Source: Rhizobium sp. CCGE531 (GTDB taxonomy: Bacteria; Pseudomonadota; Alphaproteobacteria; Rhizobiales; Rhizobiaceae). Taken from it: a DNA stretch of 64,000 nucleotides. Shown one piece after another: positions 17,304-27,001 of the stretch. The stretch's first letter is position 1; the number at the start of each line of letters is the position of its first letter. Both the position numbers and the translations under genes were made by a program. The notes beneath the pieces were generated by a model. That model was not told where the DNA came from, searched no databases, and was given only the letters and a program-made list of their open reading frames with translations. The DNA lies in contig NZ_CP032684.1 in the NCBI RefSeq assembly GCF_003627795.1, forward strand, positions 1,899,001 through 1,963,000, written 5' to 3'.

Positions 17304-17491
17304 AAGCAGGGCAGGGGTTATTTTTGATCCAAAAGCCTTGCATTCCCGATGAATCGAATGTAAGGGCACCCTCATTCCACACGTAAGGCATGGGATCGTC
17401 CGGGAGAAATCCGGATTTTTCCGCCCGGTGGCATTCTCGAAGAGGGTGCTGTTCGCCTTGCGGAGGTTCAACCGGAAAAGGATACAAAGGC
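17304..17491 (+). promoter_or_regulatory. rpsB leader with a long-range stem
   Basis: GGCACCCTC (17365-17373) can pair with GAGGGTGCT (17442-17450) over nine bases, one being a G-U pair. This closes a multibranch that includes a small AATCCGGATT hairpin followed by a T run. The stem ends about 40 bases before rpsB. Ribosomal protein S2 represses its own mRNA in other bacteria through a 5' leader, so an autoregulatory leader is a reasonable inference; no published rhizobial structure is being matched here. Confidence 0.35.
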
Positions 17492-18259
17492 ATGGCATTG
17501 CCCGATTTTTCTATGCGCCAGCTTCTGGAAGCTGGTGTTCACTTCGGCCACCAGACGCATCGCTGGAACCCGAAGATGAAGCCGTACATTTTCGGCGATC
17601 GCAACAACATCCACATCATCGACCTCGCGCAGACGGTTCCGTTGCTGAGCCGCGCCCTGCAGGTCGTCAGCGACACCGTTGCCCGTGGCGGCCGTGTTCT
17701 GTTCGTCGGCACCAAGCGCCAGGCGTCCGAACTGATCGCCGACAGTGCCAAGCGCTCGGCTCAGTACTACGTCAACGCCCGCTGGCTCGGCGGCATGATG
17801 ACCAACTGGAAGACGATCTCCAACTCGATCCAGCGTCTGCGCAAGCTCGACGAAATCCTCTCCGGCGATGCCCAGGGCTTCACCAAGAAGGAACGTCTGA
17901 ACCTTGAGCGCGAGCGCGAAAAGCTCGACAAGGCCCTCGGCGGTATCAAGGACATGGGCGGCACGCCGGACCTGATGTTCATCATCGACACCAACAAGGA
18001 AAAGATCGCGATCGACGAAGCCAAGCGCCTCGGCATCCCGGTCGTCGCCATCATCGACTCGAACTGCGATCCGGACCTGATCGACTATCCGATCCCGGGC
18101 AACGACGACGCCTCGCGCGCCATCGCTCTTTACTGCGACCTGATCTCGCGCGCTGCCATCGACGGCATCGCCCGTCAGCAGGGTGCATCCGGCCGTGATC
18201 TCGGCGCTTCCGAAGAAGCTCCGATCGAGCCGACCCTGGCGGACGGCACCGAAGCCTGA
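17492..18259 (+). CDS. rpsB: 30S ribosomal protein S2
   Basis: 255 residues with an unmistakable S2 N-terminus ([19 protein letters not shown]) and the conserved core VDTAKEKIA-type segment ([20 protein letters not shown]). The acidic C-terminal tail after residue 235 is common in alphaproteobacteria. The start is ATG 17492, after an AAAGG site; the frame is open further upstream but without family similarity. It is followed by a terminator and a repeat rather than directly by tsf. Confidence 0.97.
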   Translation: MALPDFSMRQLLEAGVHFGHQTHRWNPKMKPYIFGDRNNIHIIDLAQTVPLLSRALQVVSDTVARGGRVLFVGTKRQASELIADSAKRSAQYYVNARWLGGMMTNWKTISNSIQRLRKLDEILSGDAQGFTKKERLNLEREREKLDKALGGIKDMGGTPDLMFIIDTNKEKIAIDEAKRLGIPVVAIIDSNCDPDLIDYPIPGNDDASRAIALYCDLISRAAIDGIARQQGASGRDLGASEEAPIEPTLADGTEA

Positions 18260-18311
18260 TCGCGCCCAGAGGCGGGCATTAGACTGTCCGCCCAAGCGCA
18301 ATGAAATCCGG

Positions 18312-18361
18312 GATAAGGCCGTTTGCGACTTCAACAAGTTCGAGCGGCCTTATCGCGTTTT
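18312..18361 (+). terminator. Rho-independent terminator after rpsB
   Basis: Arms GATAAGGCCG and CGGCCTTATC form a ten-base stem around a loop of about 23 bases that can itself fold, followed by GCGTTTT. It lies 53 bases after the rpsB stop codon and would separate rpsB from tsf. Confidence 0.75.
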
Positions 18362-18378
18362 GCATGACGCCACGCCTA

Positions 18379-18482
18379 CTGCATAATTCCTTAAATCGGA
18401 ATCGATTTAAGGGTAAAATTATGCAGCGGATTTAAGTGCTACAGCGACCTTTGCGCGTCACTTGTGACGCATGGCGCTGTAG
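18379..18482. repeat. Intergenic mosaic repeat, double-palindrome module, copy 2
   Basis: A near-identical copy of the element at 2350-2454, with both nested palindromes conserved. The differences include a one-base gap and changes in the loop of the second palindrome (ATAT against CTTG). It lies between rpsB and tsf. The remaining bases of the 376-base rpsB-tsf gap hold the rpsB terminator upstream and an unremarkable 153-base tsf leader downstream. Confidence 0.88.
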
Positions 18483-18635
18483 GCGGTAAATCCAGGCATG
18501 TTCCAATCAAGAATTCCACAGTATGACGCTGCTTCATAACGCTGTCATACTTACGGGTACATTTCGTCCCTCAAATCGGTGCCGCTTCGGCTCAAAACCG
18601 CCTGCTGCACCGTATGAACCGACAAGAGGAAGCTT

Positions 18636-19562
18636 ATGACCGAGATTACGGCTGCACTGGTGAAGGAACTGCGCGAAAAGTCTGGCGCAGGCATGATGGA
18701 CTGCAAGAAGGCGCTGACCGAAACCAACGGCGATATCGAAGCAGCGATCGACTGGCTGCGCGCCAAGGGCATCTCTAAGGCCGACAAGAAGTCCGGCCGC
18801 ACCGCCGCTGAAGGCTTGGTCGCCATTGCCGGCGCCGGCCACAAGGCCGTTGTCGTCGAGCTCAATTCCGAAACCGACTTCGTTGCCCGTAACGATGCCT
18901 TCCAGGACCTCGCCCGCGGCATCGCCGAAGTTGCGCTGTCCACCGACGGCACGGTCGAAGCCATTTCGGCTGCGACCTACCCCGCATCCGGCAAGCCGGT
19001 TGCCGACACCATCAAGGACGCGATCGCAACCATCGGCGAGAACATGACGCTTCGTCGTGCAGCCAAGCTGGAAGTCGAGCACGGCGTCGTGGCGACCTAC
19101 ATCCACAACGCTGCCGGCGACGGTATCGGCAAGCTCGGCGTTCTGGTCGCCCTGAAGTCGGTCGGCGACAAGGCCGTTCTGACGTCGATCGGCCGCCAGG
19201 TTGCCATGCACATTGCCGCTACCAACCCGCTGGCTATCCGCGCCGAAGAAGTCGATGCGGCGGTCGCCGAGCGCGAACGCAACGTCTTCATCGAGCAGTC
19301 CCGCGAATCCGGCAAGCCGGAAGCCATCATTGAAAAGATGGTGGAAGGCCGCATGCGCAAGTTCTTCGAGGAAGTCGCTCTTCTTTCGCAGGCTTTCGTC
19401 ATCAACCCGGACCTGACGGTCGCTGCTGCCATCAAGGAAGCCGAAAAGACCGCCGGCGCCCCGATCGAAGTCGTCGGCATGGCCCGTCTGCTCCTCGGCG
19501 AAGGCGTCGAGAAGGAAGAGACCGACTTCGCCGCCGAAGTCGCCGCTGTAGCCAAGGGCTGA
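18636..19562 (+). CDS. tsf: Translation elongation factor Ts
   Basis: 308 residues. EF-Ts exchanges GDP for GTP on EF-Tu. The N-terminal UBA-like domain with [16 protein letters not shown] (residues about 11-26) and the core [10 protein letters not shown] motif (near 82-91), which contacts EF-Tu, are intact. An AGAGGAAG ribosome site precedes ATG 18636. The length is normal for the alphaproteobacterial family. Confidence 0.97.
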   Translation: MTEITAALVKELREKSGAGMMDCKKALTETNGDIEAAIDWLRAKGISKADKKSGRTAAEGLVAIAGAGHKAVVVELNSETDFVARNDAFQDLARGIAEVALSTDGTVEAISAATYPASGKPVADTIKDAIATIGENMTLRRAAKLEVEHGVVATYIHNAAGDGIGKLGVLVALKSVGDKAVLTSIGRQVAMHIAATNPLAIRAEEVDAAVAERERNVFIEQSRESGKPEAIIEKMVEGRMRKFFEEVALLSQAFVINPDLTVAAAIKEAEKTAGAPIEVVGMARLLLGEGVEKEETDFAAEVAAVAKG

Positions 19563-19617
19563 TCAGCGAAAAGAAGTCATATCCCGGATTGGCGAAACCA
19601 TATCAGGGAAAACATCA

Positions 19618-19643
19618 GGGCATCGCGTGACAACGCGGTGCCC
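19618..19643 (+). terminator. Hairpin after tsf, possible terminator
   Basis: GGGCATCGCG and CGCGGTGCCC form a ten-base stem with one G-U or mismatch position around a TGACAA loop. The following TTCGTGT is a poor T run, so termination may be partial, allowing read-through into pyrH. Confidence 0.5.
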
Positions 19644-19696
19644 TTCGTGTATCCGGCTTTCACAATCATCCCCCGCGATCACTTCAAGGAGCCACG

Positions 19697-20416
19697 ATGT
19701 CTCAGCCGATCTACAAGCGCGTACTGCTCAAGGCCTCCGGCGAAGCCCTGATGGGTAGCCAGGGGTTCGGCATCGACGTGACCGTCGCCGACCGGATTGC
19801 GTCCGACATCGCGGAAGCGCGCGCGATGGGCGTCGAGGTCGGCGTGGTCGTCGGCGGCGGCAATATCTTCCGTGGCGTTGCCGTGGCCTCCAAGGGCGGC
19901 GACCGTGTGACCGGCGATCACATGGGCATGCTCGGCACCATCATCAATGCGCTCGCTCTGGCGACCTCGCTGCGTAAACTCGATATCGACACCGTCGTGC
20001 TCTCGGCCATCTCGATGCCGGAAATCTGCGAAAGCTTCTCGCAGCGTGCCACGCTTTATCATCTCTCGCTTGGTCGCGTGGTGATCTTTGCCGGCGGCAC
20101 CGGCAATCCGTTCTTCACGACAGATTCCGCCGCCGCGCTGCGTGCCGCCGAGATGGGCGCGGAAGCGATCTTCAAGGGCACACAGGTCGACGGCATCTAC
20201 TCCGCCGATCCGAAGAAATTCCCCGATGCCGAGCGCTTCGACCATCTGACTCACAGCCAGGTGCTCGAAAAGGGACTGGCCGTCATGGATGTGGCCGCCG
20301 TGGCGCTTGCTCGCGAAAACTCCATTCCGATCGTCGTCTTCTCGATTCACGAGGAGGGCGGTTTCGCCCAAATCTTGACCGGCGGCGGCCGCAAGACCAT
20401 CGTATCAGACAATTGA
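19697..20416 (+). CDS. pyrH: UMP kinase
   Basis: 239 residues of the amino-acid kinase fold, phosphorylating UMP to UDP. The N-terminal [11 protein letters not shown] phosphate-binding loop, the GGGNIFRG motif near residue 54 and the [10 protein letters not shown] motif near 135 are conserved. AAGGAG lies before ATG 19697. The order tsf-pyrH-frr is widely conserved in bacteria. Confidence 0.97.
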   Translation: MSQPIYKRVLLKASGEALMGSQGFGIDVTVADRIASDIAEARAMGVEVGVVVGGGNIFRGVAVASKGGDRVTGDHMGMLGTIINALALATSLRKLDIDTVVLSAISMPEICESFSQRATLYHLSLGRVVIFAGGTGNPFFTTDSAAALRAAEMGAEAIFKGTQVDGIYSADPKKFPDAERFDHLTHSQVLEKGLAVMDVAAVALARENSIPIVVFSIHEEGGFAQILTGGGRKTIVSDN

Positions 20417-20429
20417 CGTTCCTGTGGCG

Positions 20430-20443
20430 CCGGGCATGCCCGG
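20430..20443. other. Perfect GC-rich palindrome between pyrH and frr
   Basis: CCGGGCATGCCCGG is a perfect 14-base palindrome, extended outward by GGCG (20426-20429) and CGCC (20447-20450). It would fold into a strong hairpin in the 55-base pyrH-frr spacer. No T run follows, so it is more likely an mRNA processing or stabilising structure than a terminator. Confidence 0.5.
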
Positions 20444-20471
20444 TGTCGCCCTATCCGACGGGAGTATGAAC

Positions 20472-21032
20472 ATGAGTGAAGGCACCGACCTCAAGGAATT
20501 GAAGCGCCGCATGGACGGCGCCATCGCGGCATTCAAAAGCGATATCGCCTCTCTGCGCACCGGACGTGCATCCGCCAACATCCTGGACCCGGTCACGATC
20601 GAAGCCTACGGGTCGCGTATGCCGCTGAACCAGGTTTCCAACATCACCGTGCCGGAACCGCGCATGCTGGCGGTTTCGGTGTGGGACAAGTCGATGGTCG
20701 GTGCCGTCGAGCGCGCCATCCGCGAATCCAATCTTGGCCTCAATCCCATCATTGACGGCCAGAACCTGCGCATTCCGCTGCCGGAGCTCAACGAAGAGCG
20801 CCGCCGTTCGCTGGTCAAGGTCGCCCATGAATATACCGAGAAGGCCAAGGTAGCGATTCGCCACGTTCGCCGCGATGGCATGGATGGTCTCAAAAAGGCC
20901 GAAAAAGACGGTGTAATCGGCCAGGACGAGAGCCGGTCTCTCTCTGAACGTGTGCAGAAGATGACGGATGAGACGATTTCGGAAGTCGACCGCTTGCTAG
21001 CCGACAAGGAAAAGGAAATCATGCAGGTCTGA
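20472..21032 (+). CDS. frr: Ribosome recycling factor
   Basis: 186 residues, the usual length. RRF splits post-termination ribosomes together with EF-G. Conserved segments are [13 protein letters not shown] near residues 31-43 and [15 protein letters not shown] near residue 133. Of two close ATGs (20466 and 20472), the second is preferred because the GGGAG site ends eight bases before it and only two before the first. Confidence 0.96.
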   Translation: MSEGTDLKELKRRMDGAIAAFKSDIASLRTGRASANILDPVTIEAYGSRMPLNQVSNITVPEPRMLAVSVWDKSMVGAVERAIRESNLGLNPIIDGQNLRIPLPELNEERRRSLVKVAHEYTEKAKVAIRHVRRDGMDGLKKAEKDGVIGQDESRSLSERVQKMTDETISEVDRLLADKEKEIMQV

Positions 21033-21141
21033 TCGCACGCTGGGGAGATTTCACGCTTTTGATTTGGCAATATTGAAAGCGGTGACCGCGCCCTAGATTA
21101 CGAGACCAGAGCGTATTTCCGCCGAACGAAACCGGACCCAT

Positions 21142-21885
21142 ATGTCAGCTCCCACGTTCTCCGTCGTACCCGAACACGTTGCCATTATCATGGATGGCAA
21201 CGGTCGCTGGGCCAATGCGCGCGGTCTGCCGCGCACCATGGGCCATCGCAAGGGCGTGGAGGCGGTCAGGGAAACGGTTCGGGCCGCCGGCGATATCGGC
21301 ATCAAATACTTGACGCTTTTTGCCTTTTCCTCGGAGAACTGGCGCCGCCCCGAGACTGAGGTGAGCGATTTGCTCGGCCTGCTCAAGGCCTTCATTCGCC
21401 GCGATCTCGCGGAGCTTCATCGGCAGAACGTCCGGATTCGCGTCATAGGCGATCGCGGCAACCTGCGTGGCGACATTCTGCCCCTGTTGATCGAGGCAGA
21501 GGAGACCACCAGGAACAATACGGCCCTGACCTTGGTCATCGCCTTCAATTACGGCTCGCGCGATGAGATCACGCGCGCCTTCGCGAGCCTTGCGAAAGAC
21601 GTCGAGGCCGGGCGGCTGCGCCCGCAGGACATCAGCGCGGAGCTGGTCGACGCCCGTCTCGACACCGCCGGGATTCCCGATCCCGACCTCATTATCCGCA
21701 CGAGCGGCGAGGAACGGCTTTCGAATTTCCTGTTGTGGCAGGCCGCCTATTCCGAGTTCATGTTCGTGCCGGACTATTGGCCCGATTTCAGCCGCGATCT
21801 CTTCTTCTCCGCGCTGGAAAAATATGCAGCGCGCGACCGGCGCTTTGGTGGTCTTTCCGCCAAGCAAGCGGCCGTGGGGTCCTGA
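21142..21885 (+). CDS. uppS: Isoprenyl transferase (undecaprenyl diphosphate synthase)
   Basis: A 247-residue cis-prenyltransferase making the C55 lipid carrier for peptidoglycan and O-antigen. The catalytic MDGNGRWA motif is at residues 17-24, [11 protein letters not shown] near 67 and the conserved [16 protein letters not shown] segment near 193. The stop codon overlaps the cdsA start (TGATG), indicating coupling. dxr, which sits between frr and uppS in E. coli, is absent here. Confidence 0.96.
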   Translation: MSAPTFSVVPEHVAIIMDGNGRWANARGLPRTMGHRKGVEAVRETVRAAGDIGIKYLTLFAFSSENWRRPETEVSDLLGLLKAFIRRDLAELHRQNVRIRVIGDRGNLRGDILPLLIEAEETTRNNTALTLVIAFNYGSRDEITRAFASLAKDVEAGRLRPQDISAELVDARLDTAGIPDPDLIIRTSGEERLSNFLLWQAAYSEFMFVPDYWPDFSRDLFFSALEKYAARDRRFGGLSAKQAAVGS

Positions 21886-22718
21886 TGAGCCGCGAACTCA
21901 GGCTGCGCATTATCTCCGGCATCATTCTCGCCGTCATCGTTCTCGTCGCCACCTGGTATGGCGGTTTGAGCTTTCGTCTTTTGGCGGCTGCGATCGGCCT
22001 GCTCGTCTACTATGAATGGTCGACGATAACGGATCTGCATGGCCGCGATCCCCAGGGAAATGCGCTCGGCTGGCTTGGCCTCGTGCTGATTGCCGGTGCA
22101 ACGGTCCTGGGCGAATCCGTCTATTCCATTGAAGTTCTGGCCGCCTTCGTCGTGATCACGGCGGTCATGGTCGGGATTCGCGCCAGAAGCTGGTGGCTGC
22201 CTTCAGGCATATTCTATTCCGGACTGACGACGATTGCGCTTTCGGAGATTCGCGATGACGATCTGCGCGGCTTCGTCCTGATGCTGTTCGTTTTCGCCAC
22301 CGTGTGGGCAACGGATATCCTCGCCTATTTCGTCGGACGCGCCATCGGCGGGCCGAAGCTGGCTCCGAGGATATCGCCCGGCAAGACATGGTCGGGCGCG
22401 GTCGGCGGCGCCATCGCGGCCGTCGTCGCGGGAACTGCGGTGGTATGGAGTTTCTTTTCCGCCGACGAGCTGCGGATTCCCGTCCTTGCCCTTGTGCTTT
22501 CCATATGCAGCCAAATCGGCGATTTGTTCGAGTCTTTCATCAAGCGCAAGTTTGGCGTGAAAGACTCCAGCCACCTGATTCCCGGCCATGGCGGCGTCAT
22601 GGATCGGGTCGATGGACTAATTTTTGCTTGTTTTGCAGCGTTTTTGTTGGCTATCGTAATGTCGCTGACAATGAGCGGCGAGACCCTTTCACTGGGCGGC
22701 GTTCTGCTCGGGGTCTGA
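21885..22718 (+). CDS. cdsA: Phosphatidate cytidylyltransferase (CDP-diacylglycerol synthase)
   Basis: 277 residues with roughly seven or eight membrane-spanning segments. The family signature lies in the C-terminal part: KRKFGVKDSSHLIPGHGGVMDRVDG-type sequence (cited in pieces: KFGVKDSSHLIPGHGG then MDRVDG), which binds CTP and metal. It makes CDP-DAG for all phospholipids. The start ATG 21885 overlaps the uppS stop. Confidence 0.95.
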   Translation: MSRELRLRIISGIILAVIVLVATWYGGLSFRLLAAAIGLLVYYEWSTITDLHGRDPQGNALGWLGLVLIAGATVLGESVYSIEVLAAFVVITAVMVGIRARSWWLPSGIFYSGLTTIALSEIRDDDLRGFVLMLFVFATVWATDILAYFVGRAIGGPKLAPRISPGKTWSGAVGGAIAAVVAGTAVVWSFFSADELRIPVLALVLSICSQIGDLFESFIKRKFGVKDSSHLIPGHGGVMDRVDGLIFACFAAFLLAIVMSLTMSGETLSLGGVLLGV

Positions 22719-22742
22719 AATTAACATGAACAGGATCGTTGC

Positions 22743-24416
22743 ATGGGTAGCGCGGCTAGCTTCATCGGTTTCTTGACGAACAACGTCATCACGTTTGTCT
22801 TCGTCCTGTCGTTGCTCGTTTTCGTGCATGAGATGGGTCATTATCTGGTCGGCCGCTGGTCCGGTATCCGCATCATGGCCTTCTCGATCGGCTTCGGCCC
22901 CGAGATCGCCGGATTTACCGATCGGCACGGCACGCGCTGGAAGCTTTCGCTCATCCCGCTCGGCGGCTACGTGCGATTCTTCGGTGACGAGGATGCCTCC
23001 AGCAAGACCGACGTGGATCAGCTTTCGGCCATGACGGAGGAGGAGCGGGCCCAGTCCTTTGCCGGTGCGAAGCTATGGAAGCGGGCCGCCACGGTTGCGG
23101 CCGGCCCGATTGCCAATTTCCTTCTCGCCATCGCGATCTTTGCCGTCCTTTTCAGCATCTACGGCCGCACGGTCGCCGATCCGGTCGTTGCCATGGTGAC
23201 GCGAGACGGCGCTGCCGCCGAGGCCGGCATCGAGCCAGGCGACCGCCTTGTCGCCATCGACGGCAACAAGGTGGCGACGTTCGATGAAGTGCAGCGTTAT
23301 GTCGGTCTTCGCCCGGGCCGTACCATCGTTCTGACCGTCCAGCGCGACGGCCAGAATCGCGATTTCCAGATCGTGCCGAAGCTCGTCGAAGATACCGATC
23401 AGTTCGGCAACAAGATGGAAATGGGCCGCATCGGCATTGCGCTCGTCGATCCGGTCGTGACCGCAGTGGAGCCGACCGGTCCAGCGGCTAAGGCCGGGGT
23501 GCAGGCCGGGGATCGCCTGATTGCCGTCGACGGCAACAATGTCGCCACTTACTACGACATCGGTCGCTACTTGGCCGAGCGCCCGGGCAAGAGCATCGTG
23601 CTCACCATCAAGCGCAACGGCGCGATCCGTGATTTCCCGATGATGACCGAGACCCTGGTCGACACGGATGCATCCGGGAACAAGAAGGATGTCGGCGCCA
23701 TCGGCATTGCGCCGATCGATCCCATCGTCGCGTCGATTGGTTCGGACAGTCCGGCCCAGACGGCAGGTCTCGAACTCGGGGATCGCATTCTTTCCGTGGA
23801 CGGACGAGAAATCGGTTCCATCGGTGAAGTGCAGCGTTATGCGGCGTCTCATGCCGACAAATCGATGACATTGACGGTCAAGCGCGACGGCCAGGCGCGC
23901 GACGTGACGGTGACGCCCAAAAAGTCGGAGGAGACAGATGCCTTTGGCGCCCGGATGGAGATCGCCACCATCGGCATCACCGACGGCCAGAAGCCGATCA
24001 AGCTGCGTTACGAGGCATATGGGCCGCTCCAGGCGCTCGCCGAGGGCGTGAAGCAGACCGGCAGCATCGTTTCCGGCACTTTCGAATACATCGGCAATGT
24101 CATCGGCGGCTACATGAAGGCCGATCAGCTGGGAGGCCCCATTCGGGTTGCGCAACTGTCCGGGCAAATGGCAACCCTGGGTTTTGCCGCGGTGCTCCAA
24201 TTCGCCGCCATACTTTCTGTTTCAATAGGGTTATTAAATTTGATGCCGGTGCCGGTACTTGATGGCGGCCATCTGATGTTCTATGCGATTGAAGCCGTAA
24301 GGGGAAAACCCCTGGGTGCAAGGGCGCAGGATATCGCTTTCCGGATCGGATTTGCGATGGTGCTCTCACTCATGGTGTTTGCGACCTGGAACGACATCAG
24401 TTCCAGAATAGGCTAG
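22743..24416 (+). CDS. rseP: RIP site-2 metalloprotease RseP with three tandem PDZ domains
   Basis: 557 residues. The zinc-binding HEMGH lies in the first membrane helix (residues 29-33) and the second-half LDGGH at 506-510. Between them are three PDZ domains in tandem, starting with DPVVAMV (146), DPVVTAV (236) and DPIVASI (326) and ending with GIA, GIA and GIT: an exact 90-residue period. Removing two repeats leaves 377 residues, the size I recall for other rhizobial RseP proteins, while E. coli has two PDZ domains. The enzyme cleaves membrane-bound anti-sigma factors and signal-peptide remnants. Its neighbours are cdsA and bamA. Confidence 0.94.
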   Translation: MGSAASFIGFLTNNVITFVFVLSLLVFVHEMGHYLVGRWSGIRIMAFSIGFGPEIAGFTDRHGTRWKLSLIPLGGYVRFFGDEDASSKTDVDQLSAMTEEERAQSFAGAKLWKRAATVAAGPIANFLLAIAIFAVLFSIYGRTVADPVVAMVTRDGAAAEAGIEPGDRLVAIDGNKVATFDEVQRYVGLRPGRTIVLTVQRDGQNRDFQIVPKLVEDTDQFGNKMEMGRIGIALVDPVVTAVEPTGPAAKAGVQAGDRLIAVDGNNVATYYDIGRYLAERPGKSIVLTIKRNGAIRDFPMMTETLVDTDASGNKKDVGAIGIAPIDPIVASIGSDSPAQTAGLELGDRILSVDGREIGSIGEVQRYAASHADKSMTLTVKRDGQARDVTVTPKKSEETDAFGARMEIATIGITDGQKPIKLRYEAYGPLQALAEGVKQTGSIVSGTFEYIGNVIGGYMKADQLGGPIRVAQLSGQMATLGFAAVLQFAAILSVSIGLLNLMPVPVLDGGHLMFYAIEAVRGKPLGARAQDIAFRIGFAMVLSLMVFATWNDISSRIG

Positions 24417-24610
24417 TGGAGCTGCGTGAGAGGAAAATTACGATTTATTTACGATGTTTCAAAGCTGTAGTGGCGAATGGGCCACGCTTCGAAATGAAGT
24501 AAACAGAAATTAACGTGCTCCCTTGCTTGTATGTCAAAAGCGGGTAAAACGACACACGTGGCCGGAATCGGGTTCGCTCGGGGCTGGGGACGATTGAAAA
24601 AAGGTAAGAA

Positions 24611-26950
24611 GTGAAAATGAAGGCTGGTTCAAAATTTTTGAACGCAGTGTCGGCGGTAGCGCTGTCTGCTGGTGTTGTTGCGTCTGGTGCTGGTGTTATC
24701 ACCCTTGCCTCTACCTCGGTCGCGGAAGCAGCTGTTATTCAGCGCGTTGACGTTCGCGGTGCGGAACGTGTCGGCGCGACGGCGGTTCGCGACAATATCG
24801 CGATCAAGCCTGGAAAGAACTTCTCCCCCGGCGATATCGATGTTTCGGTGAAGCAACTCTATGCCACCGGATATTTCTCCGATGTCCACATTACGGTTTC
24901 GGGCAGCACCCTGGTCGTAACGGTCCAGGAAAATAAGCTCATCAACGCCGTGGTCTTCAACGGCAACCGCAAGATCAAGGACGACAAGCTCCAGGGCGTC
25001 GTTCAGACCCATTCGGCCGGCCCTTACAACGAAGCTTCCGTTCAGGCCGACATTAAGACCATCAAGGATGCCTACGCCTCGATCGGTCGTAACGATGTAC
25101 AGGTGACGACGCAGACCGCGGAAGTCTCGCCGGGCCGCGTCAACGTCGCCTTCGTCATCAATGAAGGTGACCGCACCAAGATCGACAAGATCAATTTCTC
25201 GGGCAATCAGGCCTATGGCAGCGGCCGCTTGGCTTCGGTGATCGCCACCAAGAAAAGCAACTTCCTGTCGTTCCTGACCCGCAAGGACGTCTACAGCCCC
25301 GAGCGCCAGCAGGCCGACCAGGATACGCTGCGTCAGTTCTACTACAATCACGGCTACGCCGATTTCCGCATCGTCAGCGCCGACGCGACGCTGAACGAGC
25401 AGAACAACGAATACACGCTGAACTTCAATGTTGATGAAGGTCCGCGTTACACCTATGGCGACATCAACGTGATTTCGACGGTCGACGGCGTCAATGGCGA
25501 CGAGCTGAAGGGCCTCATCATCACCCACAAGGGCGATGTCTACAGCGCCAAGGATATCCAGACCTCGATCGAGAACATTTCCAAGCGCGTAGCGTCCGCG
25601 GGCTATCCGTTCGCCCGCATCACGCCGCGTGGCAATCGCGATCTGTCCGGTCACACCATCGGTATCGAATATCTGGTCGATCAGGGCGAGCGCGCCTATG
25701 TCGAGCGGATCGAAATCCGCGGCAACACCCGCACGCGCGATTACGTCATTCGCCGCGAGTTCGACCTCAACGAAGGCGATGCCTTCAACCAGGAAATGAT
25801 CACGCGCGCCAAGCGTCGCCTCGATGCGCTGGGCTATTTCACCAAGGTCGATATCTCGACGGCGCAGGGCAGTGCCCCGGACCGCGTGGTCGTCGTCGTC
25901 AACGTCGAAGACCAGCCGACCGGCTCCTTCGGTATCGGCGCGGGTTACGCTGTCGGCAACAACGGTGGCCTGCTGCTCGAAGCTTCGGTCGAAGAAAAGA
26001 ACTTCCTCGGTCGCGGCCAGTACATCCGTATCGCTGCTGGTGCCGGCACGGAAGGTAACCGTACCTACAACATCTCGTTCACCGAGCCCTACTTCCTCGG
26101 CTATCGCCTTGCCGCTGGTTTCGATATCTTCAAGAACCAGACGTCGAGCGACGATTTCTACGACTACTCGGAAGAAGGTTTCTCGCTGCGCGTCACCGCG
26201 CCGATCACCGAGAACTTCGCGACGACCCTGCGCTATAACTACAAGCGCCTGACCTACGACGGCACGAATGATTGGCAGAACAATCTTTCCGCTCCGTATG
26301 TCAACCTCGTCGAGAACGGTCCTTGGACTCAGTCGACTCTTTCGCAGACCTTTACCTACAACACGCTTGATGACCAGAATCTGCCGCGCGAAGGTATCAT
26401 CGCCAAGTTCACGCATGAATATGCTGGTCTCGGCGGCGACTCGGACTTCTACAAGCTGAGCGGTAAGGCTCGTTACTACAAGATGATCAGCGACGAAGCC
26501 GATATCATCGGCTCGCTGACGGTCGGTGCCGGTTATGTGATGCCGACGGACGGCAAGCTGAACGTCTTCGATCAGTTCACGCTCGGTGGCCGCGAAATCC
26601 GTGGCTTCGAGAATGCTGGTATCGGCCCGCGTTCGTCGCATGGCGATCCGCTCGGTGGTACGACCTACTTCACGGCTTCGGCTGAAGCGAGCATGCCGAT
26701 GCCGGGTATACCGCAGGACATCGGTCTGCGTATCGCAGCCTTTGCCGACGCAGGTTCGCTCTACGGCAACAAGGCGAATCTCTTCGGCGATACGCTCCAT
26801 AACGACAGCTCGATCCGAGCTTCGCTCGGTGCTGGCCTGATCTGGTCTTCGCCGTTCGGTGTCATCCGTGTCGACTATGCCGTGCCGGTTCTCAAGGAAG
26901 ATTACGACAAGGTTGAGAATTTCCGGTTTGGCATCGCCAACCAGTTCTGA
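24611..26950 (+). CDS. bamA: Outer membrane protein assembly factor BamA
   Basis: 779 residues: a signal peptide ending near AEAA (about residue 37), five POTRA domains (about 40-430) and a 16-strand Omp85 barrel ending in the Phe-terminated NQF. The conserved lid-lock motif VRGF appears as IRGF near residue 664. It inserts beta-barrel proteins into the outer membrane. The start is taken as GTG 24611, seven bases after AAGG; ATG 24617 two codons on is equally possible. Confidence 0.96.
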   Translation: MKMKAGSKFLNAVSAVALSAGVVASGAGVITLASTSVAEAAVIQRVDVRGAERVGATAVRDNIAIKPGKNFSPGDIDVSVKQLYATGYFSDVHITVSGSTLVVTVQENKLINAVVFNGNRKIKDDKLQGVVQTHSAGPYNEASVQADIKTIKDAYASIGRNDVQVTTQTAEVSPGRVNVAFVINEGDRTKIDKINFSGNQAYGSGRLASVIATKKSNFLSFLTRKDVYSPERQQADQDTLRQFYYNHGYADFRIVSADATLNEQNNEYTLNFNVDEGPRYTYGDINVISTVDGVNGDELKGLIITHKGDVYSAKDIQTSIENISKRVASAGYPFARITPRGNRDLSGHTIGIEYLVDQGERAYVERIEIRGNTRTRDYVIRREFDLNEGDAFNQEMITRAKRRLDALGYFTKVDISTAQGSAPDRVVVVVNVEDQPTGSFGIGAGYAVGNNGGLLLEASVEEKNFLGRGQYIRIAAGAGTEGNRTYNISFTEPYFLGYRLAAGFDIFKNQTSSDDFYDYSEEGFSLRVTAPITENFATTLRYNYKRLTYDGTNDWQNNLSAPYVNLVENGPWTQSTLSQTFTYNTLDDQNLPREGIIAKFTHEYAGLGGDSDFYKLSGKARYYKMISDEADIIGSLTVGAGYVMPTDGKLNVFDQFTLGGREIRGFENAGIGPRSSHGDPLGGTTYFTASAEASMPMPGIPQDIGLRIAAFADAGSLYGNKANLFGDTLHNDSSIRASLGAGLIWSSPFGVIRVDYAVPVLKEDYDKVENFRFGIANQF

Positions 26951-27001
26951 TATCGGCAGTCCAGAACTTCGGGCTTGAACACCGTTCTGGAGCTGGTGCT
27001 T

